Assembly (NCBI RefSeq): GCF_000819725.1
Contig: NZ_CDDH01000002.1
Coordinates: 1 to 64,000, forward strand
Reading direction: 5' to 3'
DNA: 64,000 bases
Origin: Aeromonas australiensis
Lineage (GTDB): Bacteria > Pseudomonadota > Gammaproteobacteria > Enterobacterales > Aeromonadaceae
This document shows positions 45,699 to 54,510 of the stretch, in pieces. The notes beneath the pieces are model-generated. The model saw only the letters and a program-made list of their open reading frames with translations. It was not told the DNA's origin and did no database searches. Position numbers and translations under genes: made by a program. How positions within the stretch are numbered: the first letter of the stretch is position 1; the number at the start of each line of letters is the position of its first letter.

Positions 45699-45751
45699 GT
45701 TCGGCAACGTTCTTTCGTTAGCTGTCACTCAATTTTTGCGAGACCAAAAAG

Positions 45752-47806
45752 ATGTCGAATATTTTCAAGACCGCCCTGCTACTGGGCAGTCTGCTGTGGC
45801 AATCCTCGGGATTGGCCAACGACACGGGCTGGCTCACCAGCCCCCAGAACGATCACGCCAAGGTCAGGCTGCAAGCCGACCGCAGCACGGCAAATCAGAC
45901 CCGTATCCTGCTCGATGTCGAGCTGGAGTCAGGCTGGAAGACCTACTGGCACAGTCCGGGAGAAGGGGGGATTGCCCCCCAGATCCTGTGGGATGAGCCG
46001 GTCGGAGACTTTCAGTGGCGCTGGCCGGTGCCACGCCACTTCGAGGTAGCCGGGCTCAGCACCCAGGGTTATCAGGGGGACGTGACCTTCCCCCTCAGCC
46101 TCAACTATCCCGCCGGGCAACCACTCAAGGGGACTCTGCGCCTCTCCACCTGCAGCAATGTCTGCATCCTGACCGACTTTCCCTTCACCCTGGCGGTGGA
46201 TGGGCAGGCTCCAGCCAGTTTCGACTTCGGCTGGGCCAAGGCCATCAGCAACCTGCCCCAGCCGCTACCCGCCGAGACCCGGGTCGAGCTCGGTTATCAG
46301 CACAACCAGCTGCAACTGCGCGCCGAGCGGGCAGAGGGCTGGCAATCGCCTGCCCTCTTTATTGATGCGCTGGAAGGCGCTGAATTTGGCAAACCGGCGC
46401 TTGAGGTCGAGGGCAACACCCTGATCGCCCGGGTGCCGGTGAGCGATGGCTGGCAGGGGGATGCGCCGGATCTGCGCGGCCAATCCCTCGGCCTGCTGCT
46501 CATCAGTGGCGAACAGGCGTGGCAGGGCAAGGGGACGATTGGCGAAGCGCTTGCGCTGCCCGCACCGAGCCAACCCCTCTTCTGGCTGCTGGGGGCGGCG
46601 CTGCTCGGCGGCCTTATCCTCAACCTGATGCCCTGCGTGCTGCCGGTGCTGGCGCTCAAGCTGGGGTCTGTGCTGCAACATCAGGAGCGTGAACAGGGAA
46701 CCGTGCGCAAGCAGTTCCTCGCTGCCAGCGCCGGGATCATTGCCTCCTTCTGGGTGCTGGCAGCCATGAGCAGTCTGCTGCGCGCCCCCAGTTTTGCAAT
46801 GAGTGGGGCGGTCGGCTGGGGCATCCAGTTCCAGAGCGCCGGTTTTATCGGCTTTATGGTGCTGGTCACCCTGCTGTTTTGCGCCAACCTGCTGGGGCTG
46901 TTCGAAATCCGTCTGCCGAGCAACCTCAACACCCGCCTCGCCACCAGCGGCGGCAATGGCCTCGGCGGTCACTTTCTGCAGGGAAGTTTCGCCACCCTGC
47001 TGGCGACTCCCTGCTCGGCCCCCTTCCTCGGCACTGCAGTGGCCTTTGCGCTGGCGGCGCCGCTCGGCCAGCTCTGGCTGATCTTCACCGCGCTCGGGCT
47101 TGGCATGAGTCTGCCCTGGCTGCTGGTGGCGGCCTTGCCAAGACTCGCCTTCTGGTTGCCGAAACCGGGGCGCTGGATGAACCATCTGCGCATCCTGCTC
47201 GGCTTGATGATGCTGGGCTCCAGCCTCTGGCTCACCAGCCTGCTCGACAACCATCTCGGCAGTTATGCCACCGGCTGGCTGATGGTTGCCATGCTGCTGG
47301 CACTGCTGATTGGTATCATCTGGCGTTACGGCATCCGTGGCTTCACACTGGCGATCTCCCTCTCGGCACTGATCGGCGCAGCCCTGCTGCTGGGGGGCGC
47401 CTTCACGGCGCAGGGGTCGGGCAGTATCGACAAGGTGGTCTGGCAGCCGCTCTCTGAACGCGCCATCACAGATGCGCTGGCCCAGAACAAGCGGGTCTTT
47501 ATCGATGTCACCGCCGACTGGTGCGTCACCTGCAAGGCCAACAAATACAACGTGTTGCTGCGCGATGAGGTGCAACAGGCCCTCTCGGCCCCCGATGTGG
47601 TGGCCCTGCGCGGCGACTGGAGCAAACCAAGCGACACCATCGCCGCCTTTCTGCGTAAGCGGGGCGCGGCTGCGGTTCCCTTCAACCAGATTTACGGCCC
47701 GGAGTTGCCGCAGGGAGAGGTCCTCTCCCCTCTGCTGGACAAGACCGATCTGCTGACCACCTTGCACAAGGCTGGCCTGCTTCAGGCTGGCACTACCCGA
47801 TTTTAA
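45752..47806 (+). CDS. scsB: ScsB: DsbD-like thiol:disulfide interchange protein
   Basis: A 684-residue inner-membrane electron carrier. The N-terminal periplasmic domain (about 20-280) has the cysteine pair STCSNVC. Eight membrane helices (280-560) carry the two transmembrane redox cysteines in NLMPCVLPVLALK and ATPCSAPFLGTA. The C-terminal thioredoxin domain has WCVTC (Cys590/Cys593). The extended N-domain and the operon mates distinguish it from DsbD. It passes cytosolic reducing power to ScsC and ScsD in the periplasm. Confidence 0.9.
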   Translation: MSNIFKTALLLGSLLWQSSGLANDTGWLTSPQNDHAKVRLQADRSTANQTRILLDVELESGWKTYWHSPGEGGIAPQILWDEPVGDFQWRWPVPRHFEVAGLSTQGYQGDVTFPLSLNYPAGQPLKGTLRLSTCSNVCILTDFPFTLAVDGQAPASFDFGWAKAISNLPQPLPAETRVELGYQHNQLQLRAERAEGWQSPALFIDALEGAEFGKPALEVEGNTLIARVPVSDGWQGDAPDLRGQSLGLLLISGEQAWQGKGTIGEALALPAPSQPLFWLLGAALLGGLILNLMPCVLPVLALKLGSVLQHQEREQGTVRKQFLAASAGIIASFWVLAAMSSLLRAPSFAMSGAVGWGIQFQSAGFIGFMVLVTLLFCANLLGLFEIRLPSNLNTRLATSGGNGLGGHFLQGSFATLLATPCSAPFLGTAVAFALAAPLGQLWLIFTALGLGMSLPWLLVAALPRLAFWLPKPGRWMNHLRILLGLMMLGSSLWLTSLLDNHLGSYATGWLMVAMLLALLIGIIWRYGIRGFTLAISLSALIGAALLLGGAFTAQGSGSIDKVVWQPLSERAITDALAQNKRVFIDVTADWCVTCKANKYNVLLRDEVQQALSAPDVVALRGDWSKPSDTIAAFLRKRGAAAVPFNQIYGPELPQGEVLSPLLDKTDLLTTLHKAGLLQAGTTRF

Positions 47807-47815
47807 GGAGTAACC

Positions 47816-48559
47816 ATGAAACCGACTCTGAGCGCCCTGACCCTGCTGGCCTCCCTTTCCGCAGCCCTGTTGGCTCCGGCTCTGCACGCTGCCCCCTTCA
47901 CCCCGGAGCAGGAGGCACGCATCAAGGAGCTGATCCGCGAGACCCTGATCGCCAACCCCAAGATCCTCGACGAGGCGGCCGAATCCTGGGAGCAGCAGAA
48001 CGCGGCAGCCCAGGAGGCGCAGCTTGGCAACTTCATCAAGGGCAACCAGGATGTGCTATTCAATAGCGCCACCAGCCCGCGTCTGGGAGCGAAAAACCCC
48101 AAGCTGACCCTGGTGCTGTTCACCGACTACAACTGCGCCTACTGCAAGCAGTTCGATCCCCGGCTGACCAAACTGCTCAAGGCCTATCCGGACGACCTGG
48201 GGCTGGTGATCAAGCTGCTGCCGTTCAAGGGACAGACCTCCGCCAAAGCGGCCCAGTACAGCCTCACTCTGTGGCAACAAGATCCGGCCCGCTTCTTCGC
48301 CCTGCACGACAAGCTGATGAGCAAGCAGGGGATGCTGACCGAGGCGGATATCAACAAGGCGCTGGCGGCCACCGGCAACACTGCGCTCAAACCGGCCGCC
48401 AAGGCGACCGAAGAGCTGCGCAACAGTCTGCGCATCGGCACCCTGCTGGGGGTTCAGGGCACGCCGGCGACCCTGATTGGCAACCAGCTGGTGCCGGGCG
48501 CCATCCCTTATGAGGAGCTGGAGCAACTGGTGAAGGCCGAACTGGCCAAGCAGGGGTAA
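47816..48559 (+). CDS. scsC: ScsC: periplasmic DsbA/DsbG-like thioredoxin-fold protein
   Basis: A 247-residue exported protein (signal peptide 1-25). Residues 28-70 are a helical stalk (EARIKELIRETLIANPKILDEAAESWEQQ) like the region that trimerises some ScsC proteins. The thioredoxin fold has the active site NCAYCKQFDP (Cys107/Cys110), a helical insertion and the cis-Pro loop GVQGTPATLIGNQLVPGAIP. It begins 9 bp after scsB and is kept reduced by it. A disulfide isomerase or copper-protective role is expected. Confidence 0.9.
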   Translation: MKPTLSALTLLASLSAALLAPALHAAPFTPEQEARIKELIRETLIANPKILDEAAESWEQQNAAAQEAQLGNFIKGNQDVLFNSATSPRLGAKNPKLTLVLFTDYNCAYCKQFDPRLTKLLKAYPDDLGLVIKLLPFKGQTSAKAAQYSLTLWQQDPARFFALHDKLMSKQGMLTEADINKALAATGNTALKPAAKATEELRNSLRIGTLLGVQGTPATLIGNQLVPGAIPYEELEQLVKAELAKQG

Positions 48560-48562
48560 GGG

Positions 48563-49078
48563 ATGACTACCAATCCTCAACCCCGCTGGCGACGCTGGGG
48601 CAAGGAGGCGCTCTGGCTGTTGCTGATGGCGCTGGTCATCTCGACCCTGCTGGATCTGTGGCGCAGTCCGACCCTGCCTGAGGGGGCGATGAACGCCCCC
48701 GTCACCCTGCAGGATGGCAGCAGCACAGATCTCGCCACCCTGAGCCACGGCAAGCCGCTGCTGGTCTACTACTGGGCCAGCTGGTGCGGGGTGTGCCGTT
48801 TCACCACCCCGGCCGTGCAGCAGCTCTGGCAAGAGGGTGAAAACGTGCTGACGGTGGCGCTGCGCTCCGGCAATGCGGAGCAGTTAGGCAAGGGGATGAG
48901 CAAGAAGGGGCTCACCTTCCCGACCCACAACGACGAGTCGGGAGCGCTCGCCGCCAAGTGGCAGGTAGGGGTCACCCCAACGTTCCTCGTTATCAAGGAT
49001 GGGACGCTTGTGAGCAGCACCACCGGCTGGAGCTCGAAGTGGGGCCTGCAGCTGCGGCTCTGGTGGGCGTCGCTCTAG
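48563..49078 (+). CDS. scsD: ScsD: membrane-anchored TlpA-like thioredoxin
   Basis: A 171-residue protein with one N-terminal membrane anchor (about 14-33, ALWLLLMALVISTLLDLW) and a periplasmic thioredoxin domain. YYWASWCGVCRF holds Cys75/Cys78 and GVTPTFLVIKDG the cis-Pro loop. It starts 3 bp after scsC and is the last gene of the operon. Confidence 0.9.
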   Translation: MTTNPQPRWRRWGKEALWLLLMALVISTLLDLWRSPTLPEGAMNAPVTLQDGSSTDLATLSHGKPLLVYYWASWCGVCRFTTPAVQQLWQEGENVLTVALRSGNAEQLGKGMSKKGLTFPTHNDESGALAAKWQVGVTPTFLVIKDGTLVSSTTGWSSKWGLQLRLWWASL

Positions 49079-49144
49079 ACCTCCAATCCTTACGCAACGC
49101 CAACCTTCATCACGGCAAACCTCGCCGCAGCAACCAACGACAAG

Positions 49145-49171
49145 GGCCATCCCTGCGGATGGCCATTTTTT
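49145..49171 (+). terminator. Terminator of the scs operon
   Basis: GGCCATCC and GGATGGCC pair and are followed by ATTTTTT. The surrounding 310 bp between scsD and the J-domain gene hold nothing else I can support. Confidence 0.85.
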
Positions 49172-49388
49172 CATGGTTCATCGCCTTCCCGTGCGCGCCC
49201 CTTGCACTGACCAGATCGACTGGCAACAATAGACCCCTTCATCTCGCCCGTTAATTGATCGCCCAATTCATCGCTTTGGGGGGGCGTTTCCGTTAAAATG
49301 ACGGGTTTTTGCCGTGCCTGGTTTGCCAATCCCCACCATCAGGCACTCGCAGCGTGAATCCTATGATGCCAGTGATGCAGGATCTGCC

Positions 49389-49673
49389 ATGAACAACTAC
49401 TTTCGGGTGCTGGGCGTCAAGTCCAACGCCAGCGAAAACGACATCAAGAAAGCCTATCGTCGGCTGTCGAACCAGTACCACCCCGACAAGTTGCTCGGGG
49501 CCAGTGAAGAAGAGAAAGAGCAGGCAGCCCTCAAGCTGCACCAGGTAAAGCAGGCTTATGAAGTACTGTCAGATCCGAAACAGCGGGCCGCCTTTATCAA
49601 GGATTTCAACAACGTCATCGTGACCGACCCCGCCTCCGCCATGCAGGAGATGTGGGATCAGTTCTACCCCTGA
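49389..49673 (+). CDS. Single-domain J protein (DnaJ-like)
   Basis: A 94-residue protein that is essentially one J domain. [34 protein letters not shown] holds the HPD motif needed to stimulate Hsp70 ATPase; [13 protein letters not shown] closes the domain. There is no Gly/Phe, zinc-finger or substrate-binding region, so specificity must come from partners. It heads a four-gene unit of unknown proteins. The ATG at 49389 starts the J domain directly; longer frames add an unconserved leader. Confidence 0.85.
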   Translation: MNNYFRVLGVKSNASENDIKKAYRRLSNQYHPDKLLGASEEEKEQAALKLHQVKQAYEVLSDPKQRAAFIKDFNNVIVTDPASAMQEMWDQFYP

Positions 49674-49696
49674 AACAGCAGGCAGAAAGAGCAACT

Positions 49697-50263
49697 ATGC
49701 AAAAGAGATGGGACCAGGCGCGGCTCAAGTCGCTGCAAAGCGATGCCAGCGAAAACATCGAATCCTACCGGGATCAGGACGACCCCAAAGGGCTGGAGCA
49801 GTTCACCGACCAGATGAAGAGCCTGCTGCTGGCCGATATGAGCATGCTGGAATTTATGCCCGAATATTTGCCACTGGCCCTCTATGGCCGGGTGCAGTTC
49901 CCGGCCAAGGCCAAGTCGCAGTGGAACAAGTGGCTCAGCAGCGGCGAGCAGCCGAGCTGGGACGAGTTCAAGGTGAGCGTCGGCTTCAACAACGCCGCCC
50001 TGCCGCTGGTCAAGGCGGTGCGGGCCCAGAGCGAAGATCAGCTGATGGAAGCCTGCGCCGTGCTGTTCCTGCTCTGCCATCCAAAAGAGAATCCGCTACC
50101 GCGCGGTAGCCACCGCGGCGATGACGACTATGAGCTGCGCGACGAAGAAGAGGAAGACGGGGAAGATGCCGACGCCGATTATCATGGCGAAGGGCATGGC
50201 GGCAGCGATCGCTATGGTGATGATCAGGGCGATCAGGATATGTACGACGAAGTCCGTTTCTAA
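49697..50263 (+). CDS. Hypothetical protein with acidic tail, J-domain cluster gene 2
   Basis: I do not recognise this 188-residue cytosolic protein. Residues 1-130 are mixed helical ([35 protein letters not shown], then [14 protein letters not shown]). The last 55 residues are extremely acidic, with long Asp/Glu runs and Gly/His, probably disordered. It starts 23 bp after the J-domain gene, in the same unit. Confidence 0.65.
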   Translation: MQKRWDQARLKSLQSDASENIESYRDQDDPKGLEQFTDQMKSLLLADMSMLEFMPEYLPLALYGRVQFPAKAKSQWNKWLSSGEQPSWDEFKVSVGFNNAALPLVKAVRAQSEDQLMEACAVLFLLCHPKENPLPRGSHRGDDDYELRDEEEEDGEDADADYHGEGHGGSDRYGDDQGDQDMYDEVRF

Positions 50264-50275
50264 TTGGGGCAAGGC

Positions 50276-51043
50276 ATGAGCAACAGTCTGATAGAAATTA
50301 CCGCCATCGAGATCAAAGAGCTGGCCGTTATCGAGCCGAAGCAGGCCAGCGAGAAGTTCGAGCTGATCGCCAAGACCATGTCTGACGACCAGCTGGCAGA
50401 AGTGATTGAAAACATTGATATCGTTACCCTGACCCAGATTAACGGCCAGCACGATATCTCCTTCCCCTCCATCATCTCCGAGCTGATGACCCCGGAGCGG
50501 ATCCGCGACATCGTCTGCCAGCAGCCGCTCTACTGGGAAGAGGCGATCAAGAACAACGCCGACGAGCTGCAACAGCACACCTTCGACTTCCTCAACTACC
50601 TGATCCGCACCCAGGATAGCGAAGCCAAGCAGCGCGAGATCCTCGAGTGCGTGGCCGAAGACCCGGCCGGTCTCTTCTACCTCGCCATCCCCTTTATCGA
50701 GTTCTATCGCGGCGATCGCTATGAAGAGGACGAAGGCTATCGCGATGTGCTGCACGCCGAAGAGGAAGATCTCGAAGAGTCCCAGCGTTACAGCGAACGC
50801 CAGCAGAGCGAGGATCTCCACGACTACGCGCTGGATGACCCGCGCAGCCTCTTGATGCTCATTCGCGAGCTGGCCCCCGAGGTGGAAAAATCCATCAAGG
50901 CGCTGCTGCGGAGCGAACACTCCAGCTGGGACGGCATCATCAACAAGTTTGCCGCCGAGCTGGTGATGCAGGCCAAAGAGAAGAACAAGGTCGAGGAAGA
51001 CGAGTACGGCGACGTCGACGACATGTTCAGCTTTCTGGATTAA
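50276..51043 (+). CDS. Hypothetical acidic helical protein, J-domain cluster gene 3
   Basis: This 255-residue protein is not recognised. It is helical and acidic throughout, with a first region (SLIEITAIEIKELAVIEPKQASEKFELIAKTMSDDQLAEVIENIDIV) that looks like paired helices, a conserved-looking centre (WEEAIKNNADELQQHTFDFLNYLIR) and an Asp/Glu-rich linker around 145-175. No signal peptide or membrane segment is present. It starts 12 bp after gene 2. Confidence 0.65.
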   Translation: MSNSLIEITAIEIKELAVIEPKQASEKFELIAKTMSDDQLAEVIENIDIVTLTQINGQHDISFPSIISELMTPERIRDIVCQQPLYWEEAIKNNADELQQHTFDFLNYLIRTQDSEAKQREILECVAEDPAGLFYLAIPFIEFYRGDRYEEDEGYRDVLHAEEEDLEESQRYSERQQSEDLHDYALDDPRSLLMLIRELAPEVEKSIKALLRSEHSSWDGIINKFAAELVMQAKEKNKVEEDEYGDVDDMFSFLD

Positions 51044-51054
51044 GGAGCCCATTC

Positions 51055-51957
51055 ATGCAGTTAGTCATTCGCGATGCCAACCTGGGCCCCTTTCTGACCC
51101 AGGTGCTGCGCTTTGGCCGCGACAACGAACTCTTGAGTCAGCAGCAGCTCGCCGCCATCAAGGGCAAGGCGGTGCTGATGAGCCTCAAATTCGCCGACAA
51201 GTACTACAACAAGTACAAGATGCACCTGCTGGAGCAGGCCGCCCACGACGTCATCGGCGTGGTGAGCCTCGGCCTGCAGGAGCTCTCGGCGCGGGACCCA
51301 GCCAAGGCGCTGGCGCTGCTGCAGGCGCCGGAAGGCCCCATCAAGCCGTTCCAGAAGGGCTGGTCGATGCTTATCACCGTCAGCCCCAAGCAGGCTGGCA
51401 ACAGCCTCTACGGTGACGTGGATGCGCGGCTGCTAGACAAGATCTCGAGCCCGCCCGATGTGGAGGAGTGGCAAGGGTGGCAGGAGTACGAGAAGGCGCT
51501 GACCGAGCACAACAAGAGCCGCCTGATGGAACTCATCGACCAGCACTTCTTCGCCTGCGAAAGCGACCACCCCACCATGGAGGACAAGCTGGCCGAAGCG
51601 CTGCTCTACCGCATCCTCTGCGGCAAGGGCAGTGGCGCCGCCCCGCTCAAGGTGAAGCAGGATCTCAAGCGCAAACTGGCGCGGGAGATTGAGCTCGACG
51701 AGAGCTGGTATGACACCGACTACCTCGCCGCCCAGCTCACCCAGATGCTGAGCGCGCTGCCCGCCGACATGGCCGCCGCCCTGCGTCAGGAGCTGAGCCC
51801 GGGCTTTGTGCCCAACCTGCTGCACACCCTCGGCTTTGTGCGCCAGTACCAGCTGCTGCAAAAAGAGAACGCCTCGCCGGAGAAGCTCGACAACATCGAG
51901 ATGCGTGCCGGTCTCAAGCACCCGCTGCTCGGCTGGCCGCTCTACCACGACTTCTAA
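51055..51957 (+). CDS. Hypothetical protein, J-domain cluster gene 4
   Basis: A 300-residue cytosolic protein that I do not recognise. It is mainly helical, with a basic N-terminal part (GRDNELLSQQQLAAIKGKAVLMSLKFADKYYNKYKMHLLEQAAHDV), LALLQAPEGPIKPFQKGWSMLI in the middle and an aromatic C-terminus (HPLLGWPLYHDF). It starts 11 bp after gene 3 and is followed by a terminator, so it closes the unit. A chaperone-adaptor or assembly role with Hsp70 is only inference from the J-domain neighbour. Confidence 0.65.
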   Translation: MQLVIRDANLGPFLTQVLRFGRDNELLSQQQLAAIKGKAVLMSLKFADKYYNKYKMHLLEQAAHDVIGVVSLGLQELSARDPAKALALLQAPEGPIKPFQKGWSMLITVSPKQAGNSLYGDVDARLLDKISSPPDVEEWQGWQEYEKALTEHNKSRLMELIDQHFFACESDHPTMEDKLAEALLYRILCGKGSGAAPLKVKQDLKRKLAREIELDESWYDTDYLAAQLTQMLSALPADMAAALRQELSPGFVPNLLHTLGFVRQYQLLQKENASPEKLDNIEMRAGLKHPLLGWPLYHDF

Positions 51958-52003
51958 GGCCGCTTTCGCCGCCTCTTTTGTTGCCCCCAATGTGGGATAA
52001 CCC

Positions 52004-52029
52004 AACGCCCGGCCCGCCGGGCGTTGTTA
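52004..52029 (+). terminator. Terminator of the J-domain cluster
   Basis: AACGCCCGGC and GCCGGGCGTT pair around CC, followed by GTTAT, 46 bp after the last stop codon. Confidence 0.8.
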
Positions 52030-52060
52030 TATCTGACGACAAGCCAGCTATTCAGGGTCG

Positions 52061-52443
52061 CTAATCAGCGCAAATCACCTTATCCAGCAAGGCTATCCGG
52101 TTACCTTCAGAATCCTGAAACTTGCCCCCCCCCTGATGGTATCGCCCACTCGAGTCACAGGGTAAAGCATCTGGGCGCCCGCAGCAGAGCAGCCGCCATC
52201 ACCCGCGCCATATCAGTCACCCTCAAGTAGATTCGCGATCCATCCAGACTCTGGATATAGCCCTTACCTCGGGCCAGTGCACCAGAACAACCTTCGGCAC
52301 CATCAGTCAACGGGAACAGCACCATTTGATTGCCATCGATATCCGAAAATTCGAATTCGATATCAAAAACAGCAGAATAAAAAAGCGATTGCTCGCAGCA
52401 TATTTATTACCGCAATTTCAAAATTCACACCAAGATTGACCAT
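52061..52443 (-). pseudogene. Frameshifted VOC (glyoxalase-like) family gene
   Basis: Read on the minus strand in successive frames, this encodes a recognisable VOC protein of about 128 residues: MVNLGVNFEIAV, then FEFSDIDGNQMVLFPLTDG, GALARGKGYIQSLDG, IYLRVTDM, GAQMLYPVTRVGD and FQDSEGNRIALLD before a TAG. At least three frame changes break it, near an A6 run (about 52382), near 52168 and at a C9 run (about 52126). AAGGA precedes the ATG at 52443. The lesions fall partly in homopolymers, so some could be assembly errors. From 52444 to 52692 I see no gene. Confidence 0.75.
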
Positions 52444-52692
52444 CGAATATCCTTCTTGTTAGCAGGAGATAGCTACATTCAGGCACGAACCAGCTCTTTT
52501 ATTGCCATCATAAACCGCTTCTATCTATTCACGCAGGAATGTCAATATCTTTATATTAATTACCCACCCCGCCAATAGCTTAATTCTACTCTGAGTCAGA
52601 ACCATGCATCGGCGGGAATTCTGAGCAGCATTTACTAAATTGACATATACTGATTACAACTTTGATGCTGCCCACCTATGAGGATATATGAC

Positions 52693-52851
52693 ATGTATAT
52701 GTTTCTGCCCTTCTTGCTTGCTCTGATCACATGTATCAGCATTTTGATGAATAAGCGCACCGCGTCCTATCTACTGTGGTCTCTGCTGTTGGTCGTGACC
52801 CTGCTCTCGTTTATACATCATGTGACCGATCCGCTCACCCTCTCGTTTTAG
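52693..52851 (+). CDS. DUF5993-family small membrane protein
   Basis: A 52-residue protein with two membrane helices: MYMFLPFLLALITCISILMN, then SYLLWSLLLVVTLLSFIHH, ending HHVTDPLTLSF. The FLPFLL opening and the HHxTDPLxLSF end match the family I know as DUF5993, which is found next to DsbB-like genes. GAGGAT lies upstream, and the dsbB-like gene follows 9 bp after the stop, so the two are co-transcribed. A helper role for the DsbB-like enzyme is inference. Confidence 0.75.
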   Translation: MYMFLPFLLALITCISILMNKRTASYLLWSLLLVVTLLSFIHHVTDPLTLSF

Positions 52852-52860
52852 GAGTTAACA

Positions 52861-53433
52861 ATGACCATATCCACTACCTCCGAGTCATCACAACAGAACG
52901 CTCTACCACCACTGCTCAATACCATTGGATTATTGGGCGTCTCCCTAACGTTGCTGGTCGCTTTTTATTACCAGCTTTATCTCTCCGAACTCCCATGCCC
53001 CTTGTGTCTATTGCAGCGAGTAGGTTTCATTGTGGCTGGCATCGGCTTTATGTTGAACCTGCAATTTGGAGCCAGAGGAACACACTACGGCATTGTGATC
53101 ATTGGGGCACTGACTACTGCTATCATCGCGACCAGACAGGTTTTCTTGCATATTCTTCCCGGCGATCCCGGATATGGTTCTACCTTCCTTGGTCTGCACT
53201 TCTATACTTGGTCGCTGGTGAGCGCACTACTAATTATCTTGGCCGTTGCCCTGGTATTAATCATGAGCGATGAGATCAAACTCTCTCTGCCAGGGCTAGC
53301 CCGCGGCGGGCGTATCGCCTCACTGCTCTTCGTGATCCTGATCGCAGCCAACCTGGCTTCGACTCTGCTCGAATGTGGTACTGGGCCATGCGAGGATAAT
53401 CCCACCTTTTACCAGCTACTCGGCCTGCGCTAG
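52861..53433 (+). CDS. DsbB-like disulfide bond formation protein
   Basis: A 190-residue inner-membrane protein with five predicted helices. LSELPCPLCLLQRVGFI carries the CxxC redox pair (Cys46/Cys49) after TM1, as in DsbB. The second cysteine pair is at the extreme C-terminus (LECGTGPCEDNP, about Cys172/Cys177) rather than in a loop between TM3 and TM4, so it belongs to a divergent branch. It would oxidise a DsbA-like partner using quinone; no such partner lies beside it. AGGAG precedes the ATG. Confidence 0.85.
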   Translation: MTISTTSESSQQNALPPLLNTIGLLGVSLTLLVAFYYQLYLSELPCPLCLLQRVGFIVAGIGFMLNLQFGARGTHYGIVIIGALTTAIIATRQVFLHILPGDPGYGSTFLGLHFYTWSLVSALLIILAVALVLIMSDEIKLSLPGLARGGRIASLLFVILIAANLASTLLECGTGPCEDNPTFYQLLGLR

Positions 53434-53550
53434 CCAACAAGGTGGCGAGAGAACTGCTCTGTCGTCACCACTTGCCCCATGGCAAAACTATAAACGCCAG
53501 ATAAATGCATGTGAACAACTAGCGCGCAGTTAAAGTTTATTTAACAAAAC

Positions 53551-53569
53551 GGTGGGAGTCCCAGATTTC
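53551..53569 (+). repeat. GGTGGGTGTCCC-type repeat, copy 1
   Basis: GGTGGGAGTCCCAGATTTC, one mismatch from the consensus. Just before it (53484-53545) lies the AACTAGCGCGCAGTTA arm that recurs inverted at 13.3 kb. Confidence 0.7.
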
Positions 53570-53653
53570 CGCAAATTTTCCAATGACTAATTAATGAACA
53601 TTCATGCGGATGTCCTGTCCCTAGATCTGTACAACGCCTCATGGCTCATCAGG

Positions 53654-54454
53654 TCATTTACATCCTGCGTTATTCTGTCTTGACGATGATTCAGTCAAAG
53701 CATCCTCCAAAAAACCAGCATTCCTATCAATATCCCACAATTTTTTTAAGTTAGAATCGAAATATGATATCATGTCATCCAGATGATCATTCTTGCTGAA
53801 AGAAAAATAGGTGAAATCATTATTTACATAATTTCCAGACCAAGTTAAGGCTGCTTTAAATTCCGCTGAATTATTAATGGCGTGTCGACCAACGTATAAG
53901 CCTGTAATAAAGTAATCTATCCTTCCCTTAAGGAGCTTATTGAAATTTCTATCCATATTGGCTGCGGTTTCCACTCTTAAATTTCGGTTTATGTACTCAT
54001 CAACCCCACCTCCAAATACATCACCTAAAGATAAAGACACCCCTCCTTTGTATTGTTTCAGATCTTCCATCTTATTGAAATTTATAGGCTTGTCTTTTCT
54101 ATAAAAAACAACTATTGGATTTTCAAATGCAGGATAGTTAGTGAATTTAAGGTAATTCTCCCTCTCTGTATTCTTTCTTAAAGGTGTGACGAGCTGAATA
54201 TTGCCTAGCTCCGCCTCTCTAAGGACTCTTTTCCATGGATAATAGTTATAAATTATTTTAACATTTTGTGGCTTTATTTTATCAAGCAACATCATACTGG
54301 CGCCATAAAGCACAGCATCACCCTCTGCTTCATCACAGTAATGATAAGGGGGATATGCTGGATTACTGGATATAATAATATTCCGTGTTTCTCCATTAGT
54401 GGTTCCAGACAATAAAATAAAGATAAAACAAAAAATTAATGTGTATGCTTTCAC
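53654..54454 (-). CDS. AT-rich orphan family-3 solute-binding protein A
   Basis: A 266-residue exported protein (signal peptide about 1-21). The fold matches family-3 receptors: IIISSNPAYPPYHYCDEAEGDAVLYGASMMLLDKI opens lobe 1, WKRVLREAELGNIQLVTPLRKNTERENYLKFTNYPAF continues it, and LLKGRIDYFITGLYVGRHAI is in lobe 2. Its base composition is far more AT-rich than the core, a sign of transfer. No permease is adjacent. It lies between a copy of the dispersed repeat and the decayed transposase gene. Confidence 0.8.
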   Translation of the reverse strand: MKAYTLIFCFIFILLSGTTNGETRNIIISSNPAYPPYHYCDEAEGDAVLYGASMMLLDKIKPQNVKIIYNYYPWKRVLREAELGNIQLVTPLRKNTERENYLKFTNYPAFENPIVVFYRKDKPINFNKMEDLKQYKGGVSLSLGDVFGGGVDEYINRNLRVETAANMDRNFNKLLKGRIDYFITGLYVGRHAINNSAEFKAALTWSGNYVNNDFTYFSFSKNDHLDDMISYFDSNLKKLWDIDRNAGFLEDALTESSSRQNNAGCK

Positions 54455-54510
54455 TCCCTGCCTCCCGCGAAATCATATAAAAAGCGCGACACTCGTAAAC
54501 AGTCTCTTGA

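Noticed and set aside
46265-47887. Open frame of 540 codons on the minus strand opposite scsB
   Set aside because: It is rich in Gln, Gly and Arg without any domain; scsB on the plus strand has all DsbD-type motifs.
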